Origin: Plumapathes pennacea
Lineage: Eukaryota > Cnidaria > Anthozoa > Antipatharia > Myriopathidae
Direction of reading: 5' to 3'
Length of the DNA: 64,000 bases
NCBI GenBank assembly: GCA_964036295.1
Contig: OZ038473.1
Coordinates: forward strand, 4,371,501 to 4,435,500
In this document: positions 11,697-20,307 of the stretch, piece by piece
Layout: each line of letters opens with the position of its first letter
How positions within the stretch are numbered: the first letter of the stretch is position 1
The notes under the pieces: generated by a model
Seen by the model: the letters and a program-made list of their open reading frames with translations, nothing else
What the model was told of the DNA's origin: nothing
The model's database searches: none
Made by a program: the position numbers and the translations under genes

Positions 11697-12931
11697 ATGT
11701 CAATTGCAGAAATACTTAATCCAACTAGGAAACCGAAATTGTCGAGGGCAATGAAGGTGGAGAGAACAATTCATAGAACGACTTTTACACCATCATCTGC
11801 TAAGCCTAGGGAAAGTATTTATGTTGACGTTCCAAAATTAAATAAAAATATGGTATTTGTTCCTAAAAGCATGTTTTTGAGGTTCAAGATTGATGTAGAA
11901 AAAGGGGATGCTGATAACCATCTTGTTCAAAATGTATCAAGAAACTTAGTAAAACAAATGAAAATTACATTTGGTGGAAAAACTATTTGTGACACAGACA
12001 GATATGACATTTTTCATAGGTACCATGACATGCTAATGTGTGAGGAAGATGTAAAAAGAGGAGTAATGAGTGAATCTAAAAGAAAGGCCATGGCGAAAGG
12101 GTCTAGTAGTAATACAAAGGAGTTAAAACAAACTAAGACAACTTATGGTGAAATATATCACATTCCTTTATCTCATCCAGTTTTAGATGATCACGGTGTT
12201 TATTATCAAAGTGGGTTGAAATCAGAATTGAAATTTGAGATAACACTACCTCCAGCTTCTGCGATAGTAATAACGTCAGACAATGCAAAAGGACATGATT
12301 ATGAATTGAAAGAAATAGAATTAGAATATGCAACTATTGAAGACGAAAATATAGCCACAATTGCTAGTAACGCTTATCAAAACGGGAGAACTTTCTATTA
12401 TAAGGATGTTCATTATTTCAAAAAAAAAAAATTATTGACATTGATTCTGGATCTACTATTAATCTTCATAAAACTACACCAAGAAGTTGTATGAAAGGAA
12501 TCATGCTGTTCTTTTTGAAGGAATTTGATTCAGGTGAAAGGGACGCCGAGGAGTTTGTTAATCCTCTCGTTAATTCTGTTAAAGTATCTATCAATGGTGT
12601 TCCGAACAAGTTATTTTCAGATGGAATTTTACGAGAAGACCTTTGGCCAATGATTTTGAAAAGATTTGATTATGTAGAGGATCATTTCAAGGAAATACAC
12701 TTTCATAACGACAAAATTGCTTTGTGGGTTGATTTAAGATCAACACCAGATAATAATCTTCATGGTGATGGAATTGTAGTTGGAAGATCACATGATGGTG
12801 TTACATTAGTTGTTGACTTAGCCGGTATTACTGGTGTAAAAGTTGATTGTCACGTATTTACTGTGTCTGATGCAGCAGCTTTTGTTAGTGATGGTATTGT
12901 AAAAGATGTAAGAATTCAACCATCTTCTTGA
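11697..12931 (+). pseudogene. mcp: Major capsid protein (double jelly-roll), frameshifted
   Basis: This would form the hexon-like capsid shell. The first frame (ATG 11697) has YVDVPKLNKNMVFVP, HLVQNVSRNLVKQ, ITFGGKTICDTD and HPVLDDHGVYYQSGL. After a run of A (about 12420-12432) the natural continuation is in another frame (12491-12931), with GIMLFFLKEF, VSINGVPNKLF, LWVDLRS and CHVFTVSD near the C-terminus. This pattern matches the cnidarian Polinton capsid family I know; the total is about 410 residues. The only break I see is the poly-A frameshift, which could also be a recent slip. The TTG at 11673 is not a likely start; the ATG at 11697 follows an ATTTAAA motif. The ATPase gene follows 40 bp downstream. 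Confidence 0.75.
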
Positions 12932-12940
12932 GACTTTAAG

Positions 12941-12947
12941 ACTTAAA
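12941..12947 (+). promoter_or_regulatory. ACTTAAA promoter-like motif
   Basis: It is 30 nt before the ATPase ATG at 12971. Confidence 0.5.
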
Positions 12948-12970
12948 AATATATGATTTCATATCCCAAA

Positions 12971-13612
12971 ATGGAAAATATGAAATCAAAAGTACCATTT
13001 AATTGTTTGACTAATTGTTGAAAAACACAATACTTGGTTGATCTTTTGAGAGGTCCTTTTAGACATGTATTCCACTTTATCGTATTGATTTGTCCAACTT
13101 TCGCAACAAACAAAACTTATGAAGGGTTTGCCAATTTTGACAAATGCTTTTTCGTTATGATGCCAAATGCGAGTGAATCTGAAGAAGTTGAAGAGTGTTT
13201 AAAAATTTGTGCAGATCTATTTCACGGTAATAAAATGGATGATCTCGGAAGACAAACCAAAGTTCTCATAATTCTCGATGATTGTGCAGTGAGTGCAGAT
13301 GTAAAGAAGAGAAGCAGTAAATCAATTGGCCTTGCGTTTAGTGGAAGACATATTGGAATTTCTGTTTGGGTTTTAACACAGCAATTAACGAGCATAGCGA
13401 AACCATTCAGAGAAAATCTTGGGAGCGTAATTGCATTTCATAATCCAGAATCTGATGGAACGGATTTACTTTTCAAAAAGTTTGGTTCCGGAATTGATAA
13501 TAATGATAAGAAAACTATTTGTGAAATTTTAAAAAATGAAAAACACTCAAGAATTTGTTTTTATTCTCGCCATCCATATTCATATCATGTTGAAATTCCT
13601 CAAATTACTTAA
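12971..13612 (+). pseudogene. FtsK/HerA-type (A32-like) genome packaging ATPase
   Basis: Capsid-filling ATPases of this family pump DNA into the particle. ATG 12971 starts a short reading that should contain the Walker A loop. Instead the loop is shortened to LTNC, and TGA (13019-13021) stands where the Gly before Lys-Thr is expected, so nucleotide binding is lost. The same frame then continues to 13612 with the Walker B strand VLIILDDCA, a TQQLTSIAKPFREN sensor-like segment and a KHSRICFYSRHP end. The product would be about 213 residues, near the family size. It sits directly after the capsid gene, the usual neighbour in Polintons, and its stop codon overlaps the ACTTAAG motif of the next gene. 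Confidence 0.85.
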
Positions 13613-13613
13613 G
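13607..13613 (+). promoter_or_regulatory. ACTTAAG promoter-like motif
   Basis: It is 27 nt before the ATG at 13634 and overlaps the ATPase stop codon. Confidence 0.5.
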
Positions 13614-13633
13614 ATTTCATTTACAAAAATAAA

Positions 13634-14191
13634 ATGGAAACTGTGAATGAATATGTCAATCTTGAAGAGAACGAAACAAAAGAAGAATCAACTCCAGTCG
13701 AAAAACCAAAACAAAAAAGAAAACCAAAACAAAGTAAAAAGAAAGAATCACAAAATGAACCTGAAGTAGATCCAGAAGTGCAAAGTGAAATATCTAGAAA
13801 AAGAGATATTCTTGCATCAGTTTCCATGTTGGATGGTTTGGAAGAATATGTAGGAGAAAACATAAGTGCAGTTGATATTAGAAAGATGAAGGATTCTGAA
13901 ATAGAATCTTTATTCAAAGTTTATGAAGAATTAATGAAAGATGGAATGGGGGTATTTGTTGAAGGAGTTGTCAAAGGACTTTCGTATTCTCTCACTTTTG
14001 ATGATGAAGAGTCTTTAAAGAAAGATTTGTTAGATAATAAGCAATTAGGAAGAAGAATTGGGAGATATGCGTCAAAAGTTTCTGAGGAATATGGAGACGT
14101 AGTAGCTTTTTTGAAAGTTAGCTTGGATGTTGCAAAACATGTTTTATTTACAAAAGATGAATCTAAAATTGTTGAGATAAAGAAAGAATAA
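13634..14191 (+). CDS. Polinton protein of unknown function, charged N-terminus
   Basis: This intact 185-residue protein has no family I can name. Residues 15-55 are Lys/Glu/Pro-rich (ESTPVEKPKQKRKPKQSKKK) and probably disordered. The rest is predicted mostly helical with acidic stretches (MLDGLEEYVGEN, EIESLFKVYEELMKDG) and no transmembrane segment. The STPVEKPK string recurs near the C-terminus of the membrane protein at 14600-15006. It lies in the late-gene cluster after the ATPase; a virion role is a guess. Confidence 0.6.
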   Translation: METVNEYVNLEENETKEESTPVEKPKQKRKPKQSKKKESQNEPEVDPEVQSEISRKRDILASVSMLDGLEEYVGENISAVDIRKMKDSEIESLFKVYEELMKDGMGVFVEGVVKGLSYSLTFDDEESLKKDLLDNKQLGRRIGRYASKVSEEYGDVVAFLKVSLDVAKHVLFTKDESKIVEIKKE

Positions 14192-14206
14192 ATTTATTTC
14201 TATTTT

Positions 14207-14233
14207 GTTAGCATTTTGTTAGAAAATGCTAAC
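14207..14233. terminator. perfect 11-bp hairpin between two genes
   Basis: GTTAGCATTTT and AAAATGCTAAC pair perfectly around a 5-nt GTTAG loop, 16 nt after the stop at 14191 and just before an ACTTAAG motif. It could end transcription or protect a 3' end; the function is inferred from position only. Confidence 0.45.
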
Positions 14234-14236
14234 ATG

Positions 14237-14243
14237 ACTTAAG
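14237..14243 (+). promoter_or_regulatory. ACTTAAG promoter-like motif
   Basis: It is 30 nt before the ATG at 14267. Confidence 0.5.
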
Positions 14244-14266
14244 AATTTGCAAGCGATTTAATAAAA

Positions 14267-14539
14267 ATGTCAGAATATACAGAAAATACAGATCAAATAA
14301 CATATGTTCCGACCGACATCGAAAAGAAAGTCGCCGCTATTTTATCCTTGGCAAAAAAGAACAAGGAAGCGAGAGAAGCGAGAGAAGCATTAAAAAAGAG
14401 TCAGGAAAATCAGAAAAACAATGAAAGTGTTAATCCTTTGAGTTTTTTGGATGTGACTAATGGATTGCAAATGACAGCCGCTTTGATAGGTTCTTGTTTT
14501 GTGGTCACCATCATATATTACGTGAGTTTTTCGTTTTAA
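14267..14539 (+). CDS. small membrane protein, duplicate copy A (altered C-terminus)
   Basis: This is a 90-residue protein with a charged N-terminal half containing a LAKKNKEAREAR helix, then SVNPLSFLDVTNGLQMTA and one hydrophobic segment (ALIGSCFVVTIIYYVSF). The next gene repeats it almost exactly up to the membrane segment. In copy A the tail after GSCFV is different and ends at once, and a block found in copy B (about 8 codons, Pro-Val-Lys-Lys-Lys region) is missing. It is therefore probably the truncated member of a tandem duplication. Function unknown; a membrane or virion-associated role is likely. Confidence 0.55.
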   Translation: MSEYTENTDQITYVPTDIEKKVAAILSLAKKNKEAREAREALKKSQENQKNNESVNPLSFLDVTNGLQMTAALIGSCFVVTIIYYVSFSF

Positions 14540-14599
14540 TACAATTTAAAAGTATGAAGTGATATTTCAAAAATATTTCAATTTATATTTCAAAAAATA

Positions 14600-15006
14600 C
14601 AGATCAAATAACAGATGTTCCGACCGACATCGAAAAGAAACCTGTGAAGAAAAAAGATCCTAAGAAAGTCGCCGCTGGTTTAGCCTTGGCAAAAAAGAAC
14701 AAGGAAGCGAGAGAAGCATTAAAAAAGAGTCAGGAAAATCAGAAAAATAATGAAAGTGTTAATCCTTTGAGTTTTTTGGATGTGACTAATGGATTACAAA
14801 TGACAGCCGGTTTGATAGGTTCTTGTTTTGTGATTTACCACGGTTATAGATTTTTTTATCCACCAAAAGCTGAAAAATATGTAGAACATGTCAAACATGA
14901 AATTGTTGTGAAGAAACCTGTTGAAACGAATCAAGAAAAAGAATCAACTCCAGTTGAGAAACCTAAACCAAAACAAAAAAGTCAACCAAATATTGATATG
15001 GAGTGA
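14600..15006 (+). CDS. small membrane protein, duplicate copy B (start codon lost?)
   Basis: Homology to the preceding gene begins around 14600 (NTDQIT) but no ATG precedes it; the first possible start in frame is GTG at 14644. The protein has the LAKKNKEAREALKKSQENQ helix, the same NPLSFLDVTNGLQMTAG stretch, one membrane segment (LIGSCFVIYHGYRFF) and a Lys/Pro-rich tail with STPVEKPKPKQK. The tail looks like the original end, so copy B probably holds the ancestral C-terminus and copy A the ancestral start. Function unknown. Confidence 0.55.
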
Positions 15007-15012
15007 CTTAAA
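15006..15012 (+). promoter_or_regulatory. ACTTAAA promoter-like motif
   Basis: It is 30 nt before the ATG at 15036, overlapping the preceding stop. Confidence 0.5.
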
Positions 15013-15035
15013 GATTAGTATTTCATATTTTCAAA

Positions 15036-15254
15036 ATGAGTAGTGATAATAAACTTGTTAATAATGCGAAAGCGGCAGCCGCTCTGGTTGAAATTTCTGC
15101 AGGAATCGGATACGCCGTAAAGAAAGCATTAAGAAAGGCAGTAACTTCAGATCCTTCTTCAAGTTTGATGAATGCCGTCGAATGGACAGGAGTAATGATT
15201 GCTGCAATATACGCGAGAGATTATCTCGTTGAACAAAAAATTATTCCAACTTAA
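15036..15254 (+). CDS. 72-residue hypothetical Polinton protein
   Basis: This is an intact small protein with an Ala-rich amphipathic helix (NAKAAAALVEISAGIGYAVKK) and a hydrophobic C-terminal half (WTGVMIAAIYARDYLVEQK) that may lie in or on a membrane. The start is supported by an ACTTAAA motif at -30. No family recognised. Confidence 0.55.
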   Translation: MSSDNKLVNNAKAAAALVEISAGIGYAVKKALRKAVTSDPSSSLMNAVEWTGVMIAAIYARDYLVEQKIIPT

Positions 15255-15255
15255 G
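15249..15255 (+). promoter_or_regulatory. ACTTAAG promoter-like motif
   Basis: It is 19 nt before the ATG at 15268 and overlaps the preceding stop codon. Confidence 0.45.
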
Positions 15256-15267
15256 AAATAAACTAAA

Positions 15268-15450
15268 ATGGGATATATAACTTTATCAGTATTTGTATTC
15301 TTGCTTGGTAGAGGACTAAATGATATTTCAATAAGGAGAATTCCTAAATCTTCAAATTTAGAATCTGGAATAGATTCAGAAAAAGAAGAACTTGACATTA
15401 TAGGCGCTGCTTTTTCACTTATTGGTTTCGCTTTTGAATTATTAGCATAA
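15268..15450 (+). CDS. 60-residue hypothetical membrane protein
   Basis: This short protein has an N-terminal hydrophobic segment (GYITLSVFVFLLG) and a second at the end (IIGAAFSLIGFAFELLA) around a charged middle. No family recognised. It sits in the row of small late-type genes. Confidence 0.5.
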   Translation: MGYITLSVFVFLLGRGLNDISIRRIPKSSNLESGIDSEKEELDIIGAAFSLIGFAFELLA

Positions 15451-15478
15451 AGAATTAATATTACCATTCTAAAAAAGA

Positions 15479-15898
15479 ATGGCAATAATTCTAACGTCCG
15501 CTATTGGGGCTATATTAAACGCAGGAACATTCATTGGAGGTAGTTATTTAGCAAAATTCTTATCAGGAAAGGACCAAGACGAAGAAAGAAAAAGACATGA
15601 TTTGGCAATGGAAAAATATGAAAAAGATTACAACGATTGGAAAGAAAAAATGGGAAAAATAGAACTTTGGCAAGAACAACGAGAAAGAAATAAAAATATT
15701 GCTTCATATAATTTTCGAAGCACAGACGAAGCGTTAAAAGCTTATGCTGAAGCACATCCAGATGAATCAGTTGAAAATTTAAAAGAACCTAATTTCAACG
15801 ATTATTATTCTCCAAGCAAAGATCAAAAGAATGGAGAGATGATATTTACAGGATTAGCTGTAGCTGGTTTAGCATATAGTGTTTCAAAAATTTATTGA
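15479..15898 (+). CDS. 139-residue hypothetical protein with two membrane segments
   Basis: The N-terminus is hydrophobic and Gly/Ala-rich (TSAIGAILNAGTFIGGSYLA). A charged coiled-coil-like middle follows (DQDEERKRHDLAMEKYEKDY), then a second hydrophobic stretch near the C-terminus (IFTGLAVAGLAYSVSKIY). The frame is intact. Function unknown; the layout suggests a virion membrane or core protein, which is inference. Confidence 0.55.
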   Translation: MAIILTSAIGAILNAGTFIGGSYLAKFLSGKDQDEERKRHDLAMEKYEKDYNDWKEKMGKIELWQEQRERNKNIASYNFRSTDEALKAYAEAHPDESVENLKEPNFNDYYSPSKDQKNGEMIFTGLAVAGLAYSVSKIY

Positions 15899-15904
15899 CT
15901 TAAT
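15898..15904 (+). promoter_or_regulatory. ACTTAAT promoter-like motif
   Basis: It is 38 nt before the ATG at 15936, overlapping the stop of the preceding gene. Confidence 0.4.
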
Positions 15905-15935
15905 GTTATCATGTGATGCCTAAAATCATACAAAA

Positions 15936-16386
15936 ATGGCAGAAATAGATCCAGAAAATCTTGTTTACAAAAACTTTTGAAAGGCTATCTCTCAAAGAAA
16001 AAGTTAAATATATCTTCAAAAAATATGGTTTGACAGTCATTGGTGTTTTAGCAGCTGTGGGAACTATAATTGGTGTCATTGTATCAAATCTTAAAGTAGG
16101 ATTGACAAAGGTGGCAAAAGGTGTTGGAAATGGCCTCAAAGAGATTGGAAAAAAGTTGGCTGAAATTCTTCCTGGAATGGTTGGAGCGATAGTTAGTTTC
16201 TTGTTTAAAACTGCTGGAGAGGCTATTGGTTTTCTCTCTAAACATTCTTGGTTACTGATTCTCCTCGTCGTGACTTTTGTCATTGAACAATTTAAGAATA
16301 AAAAAAATAATTGTAAATATGTATCAGACAAATTTTTTATTAAAATTAACCACTGCCGGACTAGTGGGAAGAGCCATAAGGAATGA
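15936..16386 (+). pseudogene. hydrophobic hypothetical protein, probably frameshifted near the start
   Basis: The only ATG with an upstream motif (15936) reads MAEIDPENLVYKNF and stops at once. The long frame (15961-16386) continues one base out of phase, so a single-base shift near 15960-15975 is likely. The long frame has a basic start (KEKVKYIFKKYG) and three hydrophobic, glycine-rich stretches (TVIGVLAAVGTIIGVIV, MVGAIVSFLFKTAGEAIGF, WLLILLVVTFVIEQF), as in a small multi-pass or amphipathic membrane protein. Its end overlaps the next gene by 68 bases, more than usual here, so the natural stop may also be lost. Function unknown. Confidence 0.5.
16290..16296 (+). promoter_or_regulatory. ATTTAAG promoter-like motif
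   Basis: It is 29 nt before the ATG at 16319. Confidence 0.45.
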
Positions 16387-16669
16387 CGATGGCGTCAAAT
16401 CCAAAGTAATACTTGCCAAACAAATTCGAGGAGCAAAGTTTATTGAAATCTTTTGTGATTTCTCTTACGTTAGGTCAGCCATGGCAGTAAAATGTGATTT
16501 GATAGACGATAGTTTTAACTTCACAAACATCAATAGACTTGATTTCGATGGTACCCTTGAAGTGGTTGGACAAACGACAACCATGTTGTTCATAAAAAAC
16601 GACAAAGCCGTCAGAATAATTCCAATAGATCCATCAATTCCTTATAGAAGTTTTCTTTCTCGGATATAA
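16319..16669 (+). CDS. 117-residue hypothetical Polinton protein, beta-rich
   Basis: The likely start is MYQTNFLLKL at 16319, supported by an ATTTAAG motif 29 nt upstream, not the earlier ATG at 16277. The protein looks beta-rich (AKFIEIFCDFSY, GTLEVVGQTTTMLFIKND) and has no membrane segment. A small jelly-roll or accessory capsid role is possible but I cannot support it from motifs. Confidence 0.5.
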   Translation: MYQTNFLLKLTTAGLVGRAIRNDDGVKSKVILAKQIRGAKFIEIFCDFSYVRSAMAVKCDLIDDSFNFTNINRLDFDGTLEVVGQTTTMLFIKNDKAVRIIPIDPSIPYRSFLSRI

Positions 16670-16735
16670 AAGTTTATCGAGCGATGATAAAAAGGAGTCA
16701 TTCATCCAAGTTATCATTCATCACACCGAGAATTA

Positions 16736-16742
16736 ATTTAAG
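16736..16742 (+). promoter_or_regulatory. ATTTAAG promoter-like motif
   Basis: It is 21 nt before the ATG at 16757. Confidence 0.4.
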
Positions 16743-16756
16743 AGAGTATTAAGTGA

Positions 16757-17455
16757 ATGACAACAAAATGTGTTAAGTTATTCAAAAAGAAAAATTGTAC
16801 CGTGCTATTTCAAAGAATCCAAATGCTTTCAGATCATCTGTCTGCTCAAGAATTCTTGAAACGAAGAAAGAGAACTTAAAACATGATATCAAAAAGAGAA
16901 ACGAAAAATTAAAAAAACATTCAAGACTTAGAACAGTAAACATATTTTCCTCTGCAGGTGCTACTGTTTTATCAGTATCTGGAGCAGGTGTTTCAGGAAC
17001 TGGTTTTGGTGTTGTCGTTGGTGCTCCTCTCATCGGTGTCGGAGCACTTTTAGGAGCGATATCTCTCGTTACTATTGCACTTGATAAGGAAACAATTAGA
17101 AAATTAACGATTTACGAAAAGTTAATATCACTTGGTTAATCAGTAGCATTCATGAAATGGTGAATAAGGCACTTTCAGATGAAAACGTCTCGAAGGAAGA
17201 GTTTAGAAAAATGAATGATGAACGCAATAATTATGAATCACAAAGAAACGAAATTCTTAAGGTTCCAAAAAAGGGAGAAACCTTGAGAAGATCACAAAGC
17301 ACGAGACAATTAGTAGAAGATCTTTTGAAAGTTCTTCAACAATTGAAAACTTCTTAGATAAACTCGATATTGACATAAACATTAGAATTAGAACTCGAAA
17401 CATAGACCAAAGACTGGAACCAAGTGCTCCTCCAGCATATGAAAATGTTATTTAA
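16757..17455 (+). pseudogene. glycine-rich membrane protein with PSAP/PPAY late-domain tail, broken
   Basis: Three frames in turn look coding. ATG 16757 opens a basic start. The frame 16795-17139 carries a long hydrophobic Gly/Val region (GAGVSGTGFGVVVGAPLIGV). The frame 17157-17357 carries VNKALSDENVSKEEFRKM and a charged tail. The last piece (17351-17455) is in a further frame and ends LEPSAPPAYENVI then stop. At least two frameshifts therefore separate parts of one gene. The order of hydrophobic core, KAL-DENVSKEEF segment and Pro-rich end matches a recurrent cnidarian Polinton protein of unknown function. The overlapping PSAP and PPAY strings (17420-17440) are of the type that viral proteins use to recruit TSG101 and Nedd4-family ligases. 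Confidence 0.6.
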
Positions 17456-17456
17456 G
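17450..17456 (+). promoter_or_regulatory. ATTTAAG promoter-like motif
   Basis: It is 37 nt before the ATG at 17487, overlapping the preceding stop. Confidence 0.4.
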
Positions 17457-17486
17457 AGTTTTGTTTCGTACTTTAAAATACGAAAC

Positions 17487-19695
17487 ATGAGCAATAAAGC
17501 AATACTCAGCGAAAGAGATAAACTAAGAGCAGTAAGTTCAGATGAATCAGCCATTTTTCATAAAATGTTTCCAAAAGTTAACATGCAAGAGTGGCTCGAG
17601 AAAAAGAAAAAGTCTTATAATATGTTTAAAAAGCACTTTCCTGATGCAAGAGACGAAAAATTTTATGAATACGACGCAGACGGAAAATTTATTACATCAT
17701 GGAAAGATACTGCTAATGGAGAAGGCGCAACAAGAGACATCTGGGCCGATGGAAACTTTTTAGTGAACCCAGAAACATTTTCAAAGGACTTGAAAGAAGA
17801 TTTGGGAAGAAGAGTTTTATTTCCATTCACATTATTATTGACAACGGAAACTTATAACCTCCATCCAACTCCTTTCAATCATTCCACTAAACCAGTGCCT
17901 ACAGATTTGAACATTTACGTCAAACCTGATAAATTCTTCATTGCAAAAATGAAAAATATTTTCATGGATGAAACACACACTTTTAAAACTTTGAAACAGG
18001 TGAAGAAGTGGTTAGCAGGACCTGACATAACATTTTGATCACAGCAATTAAGCTTTGCTGTTTGGTGCGCCACTTGTGGATGTGGTATTGGTTTAGACGA
18101 AAATTATTCAAAAGTAGTTCAAAGTTTAATTGAATTTCATGTTTACTTTACCATAAGAAGAATCCTTTATGAACTTGGTGTCGCTTTGCCTAATACAAAT
18201 GCTTTTGACACGTTTAATAATTCTGTTGACAAAGGAAAATATCAAGCTTTGTGTAAAGAATTTGGATTGAATAACCCTGACCTGGACAGGTGGACCTGAT
18301 GGAGGTTTAGGCGATGTTTACATTTGGAAAAACTTGTACAATGGTGTTGTGAGAGAATAGTATAACAAGTGGCCAAATGATGTTCTCAAATTTTCAGAGG
18401 ACGATGAAAACAAAAAGGATAAGTATAAAAACATATTGGATCAAGAAAAATTCATTGAGTTTTACACACGAGATGATAAATTACCAATAATATCTTATAT
18501 TAAAAACACTTCGCATAAAGGAAAACAACATGAATGGTTCGCTTTGAGGAGGGAAAAGGAATTACAAAAGCGAGGCTTGGAAGACTCAATAGCAGCATCG
18601 AAGCTTTTGTTTATTGTGTTTTGGGAGCAAAAGCGAATGTTAGAAATCCAAGCGTAGGAGACGGAGGTGGAGTACAAGAAGCGCAACAAGAAATGTTGAT
18701 TTTATTTGAAAGCGCTGTGATCGAGGAAAACATTTCAAAAAGTATTTCTAGCTATCAACTAGCTGTTCAAAATGCAAAAGTGAAATTACACTTCGCAATC
18801 ACGCCGGGAACTTGGTTACTTCCTTCTGAATTAGTCATAAACACAGGAAGAGTCGATGGTTACAATAATAAATTACAAAAAGCTACAGATGACATGAAGT
18901 TTGAAGCGAATGATTCAGTCAACAAAAAATCTAGTGTAAATACGAATACTAAAAAAGATTCATCTCAAAGTAGTGTAAAGACAGATCGTGTAGTACATGA
19001 AAGCCAAAATGTGGCTATCAAAACTGTAGCAACTAAACACCATTATAATACTAGATTTTCTGCAAGATCAACATATTTTATACCTCGTGCTAGAACAAAT
19101 TATGGCAAATTTAACTTGCGTTACAGAGGAGCAAGGATCTGGAACTGGATCTGGAGCAAACTAAATCTCTCACAAAAACCTCGTTTTTGACAAAAATTAA
19201 GAAAGATCTTATTCTCTCATATTAAATGAGCTTAGTTATTTTCCTTTCGATATCTACTTTGGTTTAACATTACTATTCCTGATATGAAATTTTCATTGAG
19301 TGATACACTTTATTCCTGTCTCTTCTTTTTTTCTCTACTCCTTTCTTCTTTTCTTGTATACTCTTGTCCTTTTGTTATTTCCTTCATATTTGTTAGATAA
19401 TTTCCTATTTTGTGACGACCAATTATTCTATCAAAATTAACTATTGAAATGTTGCCCAGCTAGATTAGCTATGTAGTTATTCTGGGTAGCGTTTACCTTT
19501 CATATTAGTTATATCAAGATCAACTCCTAATGATGTACATGCCTAAGGTAATAATAAATTCTGTCTGTCTGTCTGTCTATCAAAACAATAACAGCAACCA
19601 AATTAAATCCTTCAGTGAACTCAAAAAGTCATGAAGAAAAATTAGCTTCAATAGCTGTAGTTGTTGGAGGGACTGTTTGGTGGTTGTTTCGTTAA
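17487..19695 (+). pseudogene. large conserved Polinton late protein, broken and LINE-interrupted
   Basis: This recurrent cnidarian Polinton gene is of unknown function; a capsid-associated role is plausible from its place among late genes. Readable pieces in order are: 17487-18038 (FPKVNMQEWL, HSTKPVPTDLNIYV), then after TGA (18036) FAVWCATCGCGIG and FHVYFTIRRILYELG, then after a frameshift near 18290 GPDGGLGDVYIW, TAG at 18358, another frameshift near 18535, then LNSSIEAFVYCVLGAK, ISKSISSYQLAVQNAKV and TPGTWLLPSELVI. A LINE fragment (19025-19576) sits in the coding sequence, and the natural C-terminus (ASIAVVVGGTVWWLFR, stop at 19693) resumes beyond it in frame across the target duplication. 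Confidence 0.7.
19025..19576 (+). mobile_element. 5'-truncated non-LTR retrotransposon (LINE) 3' end
   Basis: The sequence encodes the typical last ~50 residues of a CR1/Rex-type reverse transcriptase ORF (HHYNTRFSARSTYFIPR, RGARIWNWIWSKL), then a ~380-bp 3' UTR ending in a CTGT repeat (19560-19576). It is flanked by a 10-bp direct repeat, CTATCAAAAC, at 19015-19024 and 19577-19586. That is a target-site duplication, and removing one copy restores the host frame. The insertion is younger than the Polinton. Confidence 0.88.
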
Positions 19696-19763
19696 CGAAA
19701 ATTTTATTATTCAAATAACACAAACAAAATCTTTCATGAAAAGCTTTGCATCAAAATTGAGTG

Positions 19764-19815
19764 AACCCAACGCGTTGGGTTTTCCTTAATTTTTAACAGA
19801 CCCAACGCGCTGGGT
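19764..19815. terminator. paired palindromes between converging gene blocks
   Basis: A perfect 18-bp palindrome, AACCCAACGCGTTGGGTT (19764-19781), is followed by a near copy, ACCCAACGCGCTGGGT (19800-19815), each trailed by TTTTC(C/A)TTAATTTTT. They lie exactly between the rightward late genes and the leftward genes, where bidirectional terminators would be expected. A protein-binding site is an alternative. Confidence 0.5.
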
Positions 19816-19859
19816 TTTCATTAATTTTTACAGACCAAAAACCTCTATCTCTCACATAT

Positions 19860-20307
19860 CTATCTTACTCTTTTAACATTACCATTAAAGGTGCGCAGAG
19901 AAAAGGTGTAAGACAATAATTTCGGAAACTCTGTCGTCAACACTGTAAGACTCACCAAAAAGGAGGCCCAACTTGGTGAAATAGAAATGCCTCCAACTAC
20001 TTCCTCATACATATCAAAACCTAATTCCTTTACTCTTTTCAAAAGTTCACCTTGTTTCAAGGATAGCAACAGCATGTTCTTCTTGTCCTTAATGTGTGTC
20101 TCAATGAAGTTTCCTGCTTCCTCACAATTCACTTTTATCCCCGTCAATTCAGACATCGTTTTTTCTTCCTCTTGATTTGACTTCAATGAATCCCTAAGCA
20201 TCTTTTCCAAATATTCTGTTTGTTTGAACTTTCTTTTCATTCTCGTCTATGTCTATCGAGGAATTGATGGCTTCTTCCTTCATCTCTCTTTCCAAGTAAA
20301 CCCTCAT
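19860..20307 (-). pseudogene. hypothetical Polinton protein, frameshifted
   Basis: The open frame 19860-20240 has KMLRDSLKSNQEEEK, an ELTGIKVNCEEAGNFIE segment and RVKELGFDMYEEVV. An upstream ATG at 20307 opens MRVYLEREMKEEAINSS in another frame that runs into the same place, so a frameshift near 20240 probably separates them. No family recognised; no membrane segment in the first 100 residues. Confidence 0.45.

Noticed and set aside
13621-13917. 98-residue minus-strand frame rich in Phe and Ser
   Set aside because: It is the shadow of the Lys/Glu-rich protein at 13634 on the plus strand.
16277-16318. upstream ATG as the start of the 16319 gene
   Set aside because: The ATTTAAG motif at 16290 lies after it, and the codons between overlap the preceding gene; ATG 16319 fits the spacing seen at other genes.
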